Below, in pieces: positions 8,244-15,110 of a DNA stretch of 16,664 nt. The position numbers and the translations under genes were made by a program. Source of the stretch: an uncultured Saprospiraceae bacterium (lineage in GTDB: Bacteria; Bacteroidota; Bacteroidia; Chitinophagales; Saprospiraceae); contig CALCMV010000212.1 of assembly GCA_937967535.1 (NCBI GenBank), positions 1 to 16,664 of the forward strand, read 5' to 3'. Position 1 is the stretch's first letter. Every line of letters starts with the position of its first letter. The notes beneath the pieces are model-generated. The model had not been told where the DNA came from, ran no database searches, and saw nothing but the letters and a program-made list of their open reading frames with translations.

Positions 8244-8251
8244 CAAAGATA
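8244..8251 (-). promoter_or_regulatory. Bacteroidota -7 box upstream of solute-binding protein gene
   Basis: On the minus strand the sequence reads TATCTTTG, a full match to TAnnTTTG, ending 22 bp before the ATG at 8221. No TTTG was found at the usual 19-21 bp upstream (the nearest TTG is 28 bp away), so only half of the promoter is supported. Confidence 0.4.
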
Positions 8252-8322
8252 CTAAATTCGCAGGAAGTTAGTATTTTGTCAAAAATAAAATAATTTTCAT
8301 CATATCTTTATTTCAACAATGT

Positions 8323-8330
8323 TATCTTTG
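8323..8330 (+). promoter_or_regulatory. Possible plus-strand -7 box in the lipoprotein-fadH gap
   Basis: TATCTTTG matches TAnnTTTG, divergent to the box at 8244-8251. Downstream there is only a nine-codon frame (8344-8373, MSLFKFDDW) before fadH 300 bp away. It may be a chance match. The 8222-8649 gap otherwise holds a likelier fadH promoter, a palindrome and a heptamer array, listed separately; nothing else is seen there. Confidence 0.2.
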
Positions 8331-8478
8331 AAAAAATTAAAATATGTCTCTGTTTAAATTTGATGATTGGTGATAGCCATACTAATAGAAATGGTCAAAA
8401 CGCAGTTCACCGATAATTTTGTGGTTGCAGCATTACATGTATAATACTATCAGAATTTTGATTGGCGTATTTTTGATT

Positions 8479-8508
8479 TTTGATTGCTTTTGAAATTCAT
8501 TACCTTTA
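8479..8508 (+). promoter_or_regulatory. Candidate fadH promoter
   Basis: TTTG at 8479-8482 and TACCTTTA at 8501-8508 are separated by 18 bp, close to the Bacteroidota arrangement TTTG-N19-TAnnTTTG, with the last base differing. Transcription would start near 8514, placing the nested palindrome and the heptamer array in a leader of about 135 nt. Confidence 0.35.
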
Positions 8509-8516
8509 CGAAGATA

Positions 8517-8574
8517 TTGTACAGACGACTTTAGCCGTCTCAAACTCACCTGACGGCTAAAGTCGTCAGTACAA
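8517..8574. repeat. Nested palindromic element upstream of fadH
   Basis: Arms 8517-8539 and 8552-8574 match at 22 of 23 positions around a 12-nt loop. Each arm is itself near-palindromic (gacgact...agccgtc). The layout equals that of the element between mod and res. If transcribed it would form a strong hairpin in the fadH leader. Confidence 0.8.
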
Positions 8575-8609
8575 CAACGTGCAAGCCGGAAACATTGCGT
8601 GACGATAAA

Positions 8610-8644
8610 CCGTCCACCGTTCGCCGTCAGCCGTCCACCGTTAA
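8610..8644. repeat. Five-copy heptamer array directly before fadH
   Basis: Units ccgtcca, ccgttcg, ccgtcag, ccgtcca, ccgttaa follow one another with exact 7-bp spacing and end 5 bp before the fadH ATG. The array is readable as an N-terminal extension from a GTG at 8599, but that extension is only repeat-derived sequence. Confidence 0.75.
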
Positions 8645-8649
8645 AAGAT

Positions 8650-10665
8650 ATGTACGACAAATTACTTTCCCCCCTCGACTTAGGATTTACCACCTTAAAA
8701 AACCGCGCCCTCATGGGTTCGATGCACACCATGTTGGAAGAAGCACCGAATGGTTTTGAACGTGCCGCCGTATTTTATGCCGAGCGTGCGCGTGGACAAG
8801 TTGCGCTCATCGTGACAGGTGGTATTGCGCCCAATGAAGAAGGTTGGGTCGCGCCACACGCTGCCAAGCTGACCAATGCCGAAGAAGTCGCCAAGCACAA
8901 ATTAATCACCAAAGCCGTACACGACGAAGGTGGCAAAATCTGTATGCAAATCCTCCATACCGGACGCTATGGCTACCACGATAAAGTCGTCGCGCCTTCG
9001 CCGATACAAGCACCGATTAATTTTTTCGAGCCGCGCGAAATGACGACTGATGACATTGAGCGCACGATTGAGGATTACGCCAAATGCGCCAAACTCGCCC
9101 AAGAAGCGGGTTACGATGGTGTCGAAGTGATGGGTTCGGAAGGTTATTTGATAAATCAATTTATCGTAAAACGCACCAATCATCGCACAGACGAATGGGG
9201 CGGTGCGTATGAAAATCGCATGAAATTTCCTATCGAAATCGTCAAGCGAGTACGCGAGCGTGTGGGTGAAAATTTCATCATCATTTACCGTCTGTCGATG
9301 TTGGATTTGGTGGAAGACGGTAGTACCTGGGAGGAAGTCGTACAACTCGCCAAAGAAATCGAAAAAGCCGGGGCGACCATCATCAATACGGGTATCGGCT
9401 GGCACGAAGCGCGTGTGCCGACTATCGCTACGCCTGTGCCGCGTGGTGGTTTTGCGTGGGTCACGAAGCGTATGATGGGCGAGGTCAATATCCCGCTTAT
9501 CACGACCAATCGTATCAATATGCCTGATGTGGCAGAGCGTATTTTGCAAGATGGCGCGGCAGATATGGTGTCGATGGCACGCCCTTTCCTTGCCGACGAA
9601 AATCTGATGCTGAAAGCCTACGAAAATCGCGCCGACGAAATCAACACTTGCATCGCCTGCAATCAGGCTTGCCTTGACCATACCTTCGGCGGACAGGTCT
9701 GTTCGTGCCTTGTCAATGCACGCGCTTGTCACGAAACGGAATTGAATTTTTTACCCACAAAAAACAAGAAAAAAATAGCCGTAGTAGGCGCAGGTCCGGC
9801 GGGAATGGCTGCCGCGACATTGGCTGCCGAGCGTGGTCACGAGGTGCATTTGTATGAATCGGAATCGGAAATTGGCGGTCAATTCAACATGGCAAAGGTC
9901 ATTCCCGGTAAGGAAGAATACGGCGAAACGATACGTTATTATGGCAAAATGATTGAGAAGCATGGCGTACAGTTGCACCTCAATACGCGGGTCGATAAAG
10001 CTATCTTGCTTGATGGCGGTTTTGATGAAATTGTATTGGCAACGGGTGTTACGCCGCGTCGATTGAACATACCGGGTATCGAACATTCAAAGGTCTTGGA
10101 TTATGCCGAAGTCTTGTATCAGAACAAAGCCGTTGGTAAGCGTGTCGCGCTGATTGGTGCGGGTGGAATTGGTTTTGATATGGCGGAATTTTTGGCGCAT
10201 GAAGGCGAATCGCCGAGCCTGCACGTCGAACATTATATGAAGGAATGGGGCGTAGATATGAGCTACCAAAAAGGCGGTGCAAATACGCCTCCGCAACCTG
10301 CACCTTCTCCACGCGAGATATTTCTACTGAAACGTTCCGGCGGAAAACACGGTAAAAATCTGGGTAAAACAACCGGTTGGATTCACCGCGCCAGCCTCAA
10401 AATGAAGAAGGTCAATATGCTCGCCAATGTCACTTACGAAAAGATTGACGATGAAGGTTTGCACATCAATGTCGGTGGTGAATATCAGGTCTTGAAGGTC
10501 GATAATGTAGTCGTGTGTGCCGGACAGGTCGCACTGCGCGATATGTACGAGGAACTGCAAGCGGCAGGGAAATCAGTCACGCTGGTAGGTGGCTCGAATG
10601 AAGCATCGGAACTGGATGCGAAGCGGGCGATTAAGGAGGCTAGTGAGTGGGCGGCGGGGGTTTGA
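8650..10665 (+). CDS. fadH: 2,4-dienoyl-CoA reductase (NADPH), FadH type
   Basis: Iron-sulfur flavoenzyme that reduces 2,4-dienoyl-CoA during beta-oxidation of unsaturated fatty acids in the cytoplasm. It has 671 residues, about the length of E. coli FadH. Domain order is the old-yellow-enzyme FMN barrel (1-370) with Tyr166 in GSEGYLIN and His252 in GWHEAR; 4Fe-4S cysteines Cys334, Cys337, Cys341 and Cys353; a first Rossmann motif VVGAGPAGMAAA followed by YESESEIGGQF; a second, LIGAGGIGFDMAE; and a C-terminal NVVVCAGQ. Starting at ATG 8650 makes the catalytic residue numbers agree with those I recall for E. coli, which decides the start over a GTG at 8599. GC content is near 48% in sampled lines, far above the operon that follows. 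No other fatty-acid gene is next to it. A broader 2-enoate or trimethylamine dehydrogenase-like role is less likely given the close motif match. Confidence 0.94.
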   Translation: MYDKLLSPLDLGFTTLKNRALMGSMHTMLEEAPNGFERAAVFYAERARGQVALIVTGGIAPNEEGWVAPHAAKLTNAEEVAKHKLITKAVHDEGGKICMQILHTGRYGYHDKVVAPSPIQAPINFFEPREMTTDDIERTIEDYAKCAKLAQEAGYDGVEVMGSEGYLINQFIVKRTNHRTDEWGGAYENRMKFPIEIVKRVRERVGENFIIIYRLSMLDLVEDGSTWEEVVQLAKEIEKAGATIINTGIGWHEARVPTIATPVPRGGFAWVTKRMMGEVNIPLITTNRINMPDVAERILQDGAADMVSMARPFLADENLMLKAYENRADEINTCIACNQACLDHTFGGQVCSCLVNARACHETELNFLPTKNKKKIAVVGAGPAGMAAATLAAERGHEVHLYESESEIGGQFNMAKVIPGKEEYGETIRYYGKMIEKHGVQLHLNTRVDKAILLDGGFDEIVLATGVTPRRLNIPGIEHSKVLDYAEVLYQNKAVGKRVALIGAGGIGFDMAEFLAHEGESPSLHVEHYMKEWGVDMSYQKGGANTPPQPAPSPREIFLLKRSGGKHGKNLGKTTGWIHRASLKMKKVNMLANVTYEKIDDEGLHINVGGEYQVLKVDNVVVCAGQVALRDMYEELQAAGKSVTLVGGSNEASELDAKRAIKEASEWAAGV

Positions 10666-10670
10666 TGTGT

Positions 10671-10700
10671 TGATGTTACTAAATATTAGAAATAACATCA
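10671..10700 (+). terminator. Hairpin after fadH
   Basis: tgatgtta (10671-10678) and taacatca (10693-10700) are a perfect 8-bp dyad with an inner ctaa/ttag pairing, beginning 5 bp after the fadH stop. No T-run follows, so a terminator role is only plausible. It also marks the change from host-like to AT-rich sequence. Confidence 0.35.
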
Positions 10701-10717
10701 TAAACAAAAATCATAAA

Positions 10718-10725
10718 TAATTTTG
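10718..10725 (+). promoter_or_regulatory. Candidate -7 box of the three-gene operon
   Basis: TAATTTTG fits TAnnTTTG and ends 12 bp before the ATG of the ATPase gene. The surrounding sequence is so AT-rich that a chance match is likely, and no TTTG lies at the expected distance upstream. Confidence 0.25.
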
Positions 10726-10737
10726 TAAAATATTCAC

Positions 10738-11958
10738 ATGATTAACAAAATAGTTTTTTCTAATTATAAAGCTTTCCAACAGGAACAAGAATTAGAATTG
10801 AAGCCTATAACGATTTTAATTGGAAAGAATAGTTCCGGTAAGAGTTCAATATCAAAACTCATTCCTCTATTTTCTTCAGCATTTTCACAAGAAATAAGTT
10901 TACCAATCCTACTTGAAGATAAAGGAATTGAATTTGGTAATGCATATCGTGATTTAGCTTACAGAAGACAAGCCAGTACTCCTATTGTTTTTCAATTAGA
11001 ATTTACAACTAATCAGACTTTTGATATTGAAATTACACCAATGTTAGAACAGAATTTTGATAAGCCTGTAATTACGAAATGGTCTTATAGGGATAGTCAA
11101 CACAATATATCTTTTTATAGTACAGGACTTCCTTCCGAATATAAAAATGATAATGGTGAATTGTTTATATGTGAATTTAGTGGTTTAATTCCAATCAGCA
11201 TAGTTAATAAAGATGAAGTAAATATTTTAGAAGATTTAAACATTATATTTCCTAAATTAAAAGAAAATTACATTGGTCCTTTTAGGGAATTACCTCCAAG
11301 GGTTTTTAAGTTATCTGGAAAGATGAACTTTAATCAATTAGGTATGAAAGGTGAAAATGCCTATCAAATCTTAGGAAACAGCAAGGTTACGGGAAATCCC
11401 TTACTCAAAAATGTAAGTGATTTATTTGAAAAATACTTTGACGGCTGGGCTTTTGACATAGACGATGAAACGTATAAGCCTTTTATGTCCCCAATAATTA
11501 AGAAAAAATTAGATAATTCTATTTTTAATATAAGTATAGCGGATGTAGGGGAAGGAATAAGTCAAGTTTTACCAATAATTGTAAGAGCCAGTATGAATTT
11601 AAAAAATACTATAACAGTTTTAGAACAACCGGAATTACATTTACATCCTGCCGCTCATGGTGATATTGCCGAATTAATTGCAAATACTGTAACAAAAGAA
11701 GAAAACCTAAATGCTAAATTTTTAATTGAAACTCATTCAGAAAATTTTATCCTTAGACTTAGAAAATTAATTGTTGATAAAAAACATTTACTAAATGAAG
11801 AAGATGTAATTATTTATTGGATTGATACAGAGGATGATAATTATTGTTTAGAACCCATTACTATTGATAAGAAAGGAAAACTAAGTGATTGGCCGGAGGG
11901 TATTTTTAAAGAAGGTCTAAAGGATTTACTTGAAATCAATGAACTAATCCAAAATTGA
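10738..11958 (+). CDS. AAA ATPase (ABC/SMC-like, AAA_15/AAA_21 type) with DUF3696-like C-terminus
   Basis: Soluble ABC-fold ATPase of 406 residues, the type found as sensor or motor in many defence systems. Visible: start MINKIVFSNYKAF typical of this family, Walker A GKNSSGKSS (29-37), YIGPFRELPPR (178-188), a signature-like ADVGEGISQVLPI (268-280), Walker B with LEQPELHLHP (295-304), and ETHSENFILRLRKLI (331-345) with the switch histidine. The last residues, KGKLSDWPEGIFKEG, resemble DUF3696. There is no room for a fused TOPRIM domain as in OLD or GajA proteins; the partner may be the next gene, whose ATG lies 4 bp after this stop. Sampled GC is about 23%, against about 48% in fadH, pointing to horizontal acquisition. 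Substrate or trigger is unknown. Confidence 0.85.
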   Translation: MINKIVFSNYKAFQQEQELELKPITILIGKNSSGKSSISKLIPLFSSAFSQEISLPILLEDKGIEFGNAYRDLAYRRQASTPIVFQLEFTTNQTFDIEITPMLEQNFDKPVITKWSYRDSQHNISFYSTGLPSEYKNDNGELFICEFSGLIPISIVNKDEVNILEDLNIIFPKLKENYIGPFRELPPRVFKLSGKMNFNQLGMKGENAYQILGNSKVTGNPLLKNVSDLFEKYFDGWAFDIDDETYKPFMSPIIKKKLDNSIFNISIADVGEGISQVLPIIVRASMNLKNTITVLEQPELHLHPAAHGDIAELIANTVTKEENLNAKFLIETHSENFILRLRKLIVDKKHLLNEEDVIIYWIDTEDDNYCLEPITIDKKGKLSDWPEGIFKEGLKDLLEINELIQN

Positions 11959-11962
11959 AAAA

Positions 11963-12967
11963 ATGATAATAGGAATTGATTTAAATATATTTGTCTCATC
12001 TGATAAAAATGTATTAAGTAATCTTACCTCAATCTTTAGAATTCTATTTAAATCAGATTGTGAACACATGTGGGATGCCTCTAATGTGAATACAGATGCC
12101 ATTGAATTAATAAAAAAAGAAGAATGGTTCACCAAACACCTATCTATTACGGAACAAGAACTTTTTGAAAAATTAATAAAAAAGGAAGAAATTACTGCAG
12201 TAAAAGAATTCTACCTCAGTAGTTTTTTTGTAAAAGATGCTCAACAATTAGAAGGTCTGACTCGAATTTTATCAGAGTCATCTTATGTTGTATTAGAAAA
12301 TGGAACAAATGATTGGAAGTTTGTCAAAGGCATTGTTTTTATGTATTCCAAAGTAAAAAGAAATGAGCGTAAAATCTTATACAGGAAACTCAAACGTTGC
12401 ATTGAGACAAATCAGTTGCGTTCTGATAATGCCGGTGGTAAAGGACAAATCATAAATCGAATCAAAGCGAAAGAAGCAATATTTGGAAGTGATTATATAA
12501 AATATAGAGTTGCTACCATTTTTGATAATGATAAAACTAAAATTGCTGATGAGATAAGCAATTTAAACAAAAAGATAATTTCTTATATTAAAAGAAATGA
12601 TATTTTGGGTAGTGGTAATATAAAATTCGAAGCCACTGATTTGATTCCATGGCATATGCTTTACAAAAGAGAAATTGAGAACTATTTTCCTTTGGACTTT
12701 ATTTTAAAATATTTTCCTTTGGATGATGTTGATGAAATAAAAGGTTTTTCCAACGAGGAGTATGATTTCATTGATATAGAAGATTATTTTAATGCCTATG
12801 ACATAAAGAATGATCTTCCTCCTTTATTTTTAAAAAATGAATTGAAAAGAGCCCATCTTGAAGAGAGATGTGAACATCACAAAATTAGAATTGATACAGT
12901 TGGGTATAAAAGTGAGGAGATAACAGAAATGGAATTACTCCTTGTAAGGTTAGCAAGAATTATATAA
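11963..12967 (+). CDS. Hypothetical protein with TOPRIM-like motifs, putative effector of ATPase operon
   Basis: A 334-residue protein I do not recognise as a named family. It has a plausible TOPRIM-like layout: hydrophobic strand then acidic motif VVLENGTNDWKFVK (109-122, Glu112 and Asp117), a glycine-containing segment NAGGKGQIINRI (156-167), strand then VATIFDNDKTK (183-193) with the DxD pair Asp188/Asp190, and YKREIENYFP (234-243), a kind of ExxNY motif often seen in TOPRIM nucleases encoded beside ABC-type ATPases. By analogy with AriB of PARIS or the TOPRIM half of OLD/GajA it may be the metal-dependent nuclease. The residue matches are seen; the fold is inferred. The first 100 residues are helical and unassigned. 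Tight spacing on both sides (4 and 9 bp) indicates cotranscription and a functional unit. Confidence 0.6.
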   Translation: MIIGIDLNIFVSSDKNVLSNLTSIFRILFKSDCEHMWDASNVNTDAIELIKKEEWFTKHLSITEQELFEKLIKKEEITAVKEFYLSSFFVKDAQQLEGLTRILSESSYVVLENGTNDWKFVKGIVFMYSKVKRNERKILYRKLKRCIETNQLRSDNAGGKGQIINRIKAKEAIFGSDYIKYRVATIFDNDKTKIADEISNLNKKIISYIKRNDILGSGNIKFEATDLIPWHMLYKREIENYFPLDFILKYFPLDDVDEIKGFSNEEYDFIDIEDYFNAYDIKNDLPPLFLKNELKRAHLEERCEHHKIRIDTVGYKSEEITEMELLLVRLARII

Positions 12968-12976
12968 TAATTACCT

Positions 12977-14581
12977 ATGAGCAATAAAATTGAAGTAAAA
13001 CCAGATAAATTTAGATTAGTCAAATTATTGAAAGAAGTAAATGATGGTAAATTAAAAATACCTATCTTTCAAAGAGAATTTGAATGGGATAAAAAGCAAA
13101 TGCTGGATTTATTTGATAGCTTGAAACAGGGTTATCCTATTGGAAGTCTATTACTATGGGAACCTCTTACTCAAATTAGACACTTCGAAAAAATTGGTCC
13201 ATATACAATTAAGTCTGAAAAACAAGATTATAGTTATATCCTTGATGGTTTCCAAAGAGTTTCTACTCTCTTTGGAGTTTTAACAAATCCTAAAAACTTT
13301 AACGGAGAAATTGAAGAATCAGAGTTAAATGATTTCAGCTTTTTTTATGATTTAAAAGATGAAGAATTTGTTCCTTACACAAAATCTAATGCTAAAAAAA
13401 TTCACTTAATTCCTCTCCATGTTTTAACTGACACATTCAGTCTATTAATTTATTTTGATGATTTAAGATATAATATTGAAGATGAAAATGAAAGTCATCT
13501 TTATATTACAAGAGCAAGAGTTTTAGCAACAACTTTAATTGATTATGAAATTTCATATCTACAAATTAAAGGTGGTGATATTCAAAGTGCGGTTGATATT
13601 TTCTCAAGAGTAAATTCAAAAGGAACTAAAATATCAATGGATTGGATGGTTTCAGCACTTTCTTATGTAAAAGGTTCTTTTTTGCTCGCAGATGAGATAA
13701 GTAAATTGTTAAATGAATTGGAACAATATAATTATGGTGAATTAAAAAGAGATACCATAATTAATTGTATAAAAACAGCTTCAGGAAAGCCTTATTTTGA
13801 TGTGAATGTCGAGAATCTTGCTCAAGAATCATCCTTCCCTTCCTTGAGTAAAAACACTATTGACAATATCAAAAAGGCGATTGAATTTCTATATAAGGAA
13901 TGTAAAATTATAGACTACAAGCTTCTTCCGTATGATACACAACTAATTTTTGTAACAGAGTTTTTTCGCTTAAAAGAACCAAATAAAAAAGATATAGACG
14001 AATTAAAAAAATGGATATGGAAAACTTCATACACTAATTATTTTACCATATACTCTTTAAGCAAACAACGAAAAGCATTTAAAAATTTTAAAGAATATAT
14101 AGAAGGTAAAGTTGATAATATTTTTTATGTAAGTAATTCCAACGAGGAATTTCTTACAAGTTCATTTCCGAAAGATTATCGAATAAATTTTGGAAGTGTA
14201 AGAGTAAAATCAACCTTACTTTTTATGCTGAATAGATATTATAATTGCAACAAAAAACTAAATAATAGAGACAACGAATATGATACAGGGCAGCTACAAT
14301 TAAATTATATTAATCCTACTCAAAAAGTAATTGGAAACTTAATTATAAAAGAAGAAATTATTGATATAAGTAAGCCGCAAAATCACTCAAAGAATTTAAT
14401 TGACGATATTCTTGATGCCACTTTAATTAATAACACATCCGAACAATTTTTTATCTCTAGAGAGATTATTGATTGTTTTACTTCTAATAAAATGGAAAAA
14501 GGAATAGAATTAAGAATTAACTTGATAAAGAAGCAAGAACAAATATTTGTTGAAGAATTAGGTGTAATTTATAATAATTAA
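12977..14581 (+). CDS. DUF262 (ParB/Srx-like) domain protein, C-terminal HNH motif apparently lost
   Basis: 534-residue member of the DUF262 group, the N-terminal nuclease/NTPase-like domain of GmrSD-type IV restriction enzymes and SspE. Visible: IPIFQREFEW (28-37), QGYPIGSLLLW (51-61), ILDGFQRVSTL (88-98, the DGQQR motif with Phe for the first Gln), and FSRVNSKGTKIS (209-220). Later parts also fit the family: LLPYDTQLIFVTEFFR (316-331), KKWIWKTS (344-351), and SVRVKSTLLFMLN (407-419). Where full-length relatives carry a HHIFP-like HNH motif, this one reads LNYINP (442-447), so the DUF1524-like nuclease is probably inactive. It is the third gene of the AT-rich operon, 9 bp after the TOPRIM-like gene. 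It may sense modified DNA or nucleotides; this is inference. Confidence 0.82.
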   Translation: MSNKIEVKPDKFRLVKLLKEVNDGKLKIPIFQREFEWDKKQMLDLFDSLKQGYPIGSLLLWEPLTQIRHFEKIGPYTIKSEKQDYSYILDGFQRVSTLFGVLTNPKNFNGEIEESELNDFSFFYDLKDEEFVPYTKSNAKKIHLIPLHVLTDTFSLLIYFDDLRYNIEDENESHLYITRARVLATTLIDYEISYLQIKGGDIQSAVDIFSRVNSKGTKISMDWMVSALSYVKGSFLLADEISKLLNELEQYNYGELKRDTIINCIKTASGKPYFDVNVENLAQESSFPSLSKNTIDNIKKAIEFLYKECKIIDYKLLPYDTQLIFVTEFFRLKEPNKKDIDELKKWIWKTSYTNYFTIYSLSKQRKAFKNFKEYIEGKVDNIFYVSNSNEEFLTSSFPKDYRINFGSVRVKSTLLFMLNRYYNCNKKLNNRDNEYDTGQLQLNYINPTQKVIGNLIIKEEIIDISKPQNHSKNLIDDILDATLINNTSEQFFISREIIDCFTSNKMEKGIELRINLIKKQEQIFVEELGVIYNN

Positions 14582-14631
14582 AAAATACTGCCACCCCATA
14601 AAAGTAGCTCAAAGCAAAATCTATCAAAACA

Positions 14632-14840
14632 ATGCCAACATCCACAACAAAAATATTCCACGACATGGCGACGAACCTCTCGCACAAAGCAAAAATGTCA
14701 AAGACCAAAGGCGACGAAACTGCCTATGTGTGACCAAAGCATTTTTCTTAGAGAAAGAAGCCGCTTTGAAGGTCTATGACGATACGAAGTGATACGTGTT
14801 CGCCACCGCAAGGACTACGATTGAAACGAAAAGTGGTTTA
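14632..14840 (+). pseudogene. Possible decayed gene after the three-gene operon
   Basis: GC content rises here relative to the operon. A 33-codon frame from ATG 14632 (MPTSTTKIFHDMA...) ends at TGA 14731-14733. A second frame then reads TKAFFLEKEAALKVYDDTK, a stop, and YVFATARTTIETKSGLS. Read together they look like one coding region broken by a frameshift and a nonsense change. I do not recognise the protein, and chance frames cannot be excluded. Confidence 0.25.
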
Positions 14841-14851
14841 TCGCGTATGTG

Positions 14852-15080
14852 TATCTTTGTTTTTTCTATGAAAAATATAACTCGCAAGAAATCAACATTA
14901 AGATAAGACAATTTTTAGCGTCAAAAGTTAAATTTAATTGTAGAAATTGGTTGAATGGCGACATTATGCGAAAAAATAGTTAAAAATCTTGCGAATGTAA
15001 ATTTTTCACAATAACTTTACGACAGTTTAATAATCATTGTTTTTGTCGCCCGATGCTTCCATGTGTTGGGTGGCTTTTTT
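14852..15080 (+). ncRNA. Possible small-RNA transcription unit
   Basis: A TAnnTTTG match (TATCTTTG, 14852-14859) is followed about 190 bp later by a terminator-like hairpin. Between them tcgcaaga (14882-14889) and tcttgcga (14987-14994) can pair perfectly over 97 bp. No substantial reading frame is present, only MKNITRKKSTLR (14868-14906). I cannot assign it to a known RNA family. The rest of the 14582-15110 gap shows nothing further. Confidence 0.2.
15048..15080 (+). terminator. Terminator-like hairpin with T-run
   Basis: The sequence from gcccgatgc to gtgttggg can form an 8-bp stem (with three G-U pairs) around a 6-nt loop and is followed by tggc and six T. Orientation fits a plus-strand transcript, either the three-gene operon or a small RNA. 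It lies 31 bp beyond the stop of the converging TolC-family gene. Confidence 0.3.
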
Positions 15081-15110
15081 TATGTCCAATCCCAACTCGC
15101 ATCAATTCTA

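Noticed and set aside
8344..8373. Nine-codon frame MSLFKFDDW behind a TAnnTTTG site
   Set aside because: Too short to support; could be a decayed gene start but nothing follows it.
8599..8649. Upstream GTG start for fadH
   Set aside because: The extra 17 residues are encoded mainly by a heptamer array, and ATG 8650 reproduces the residue numbering of the E. coli enzyme.
8902..9732. 276-codon open frame on the minus strand opposite fadH
   Set aside because: It lies wholly antisense to fadH, whose motifs are unmistakable; length is explained by the codon bias of fadH.
10660..14640. Attachment sites or direct repeats bounding the AT-rich operon
   Set aside because: I compared both edges by eye and found no matching direct repeat, tRNA fragment or integrase.
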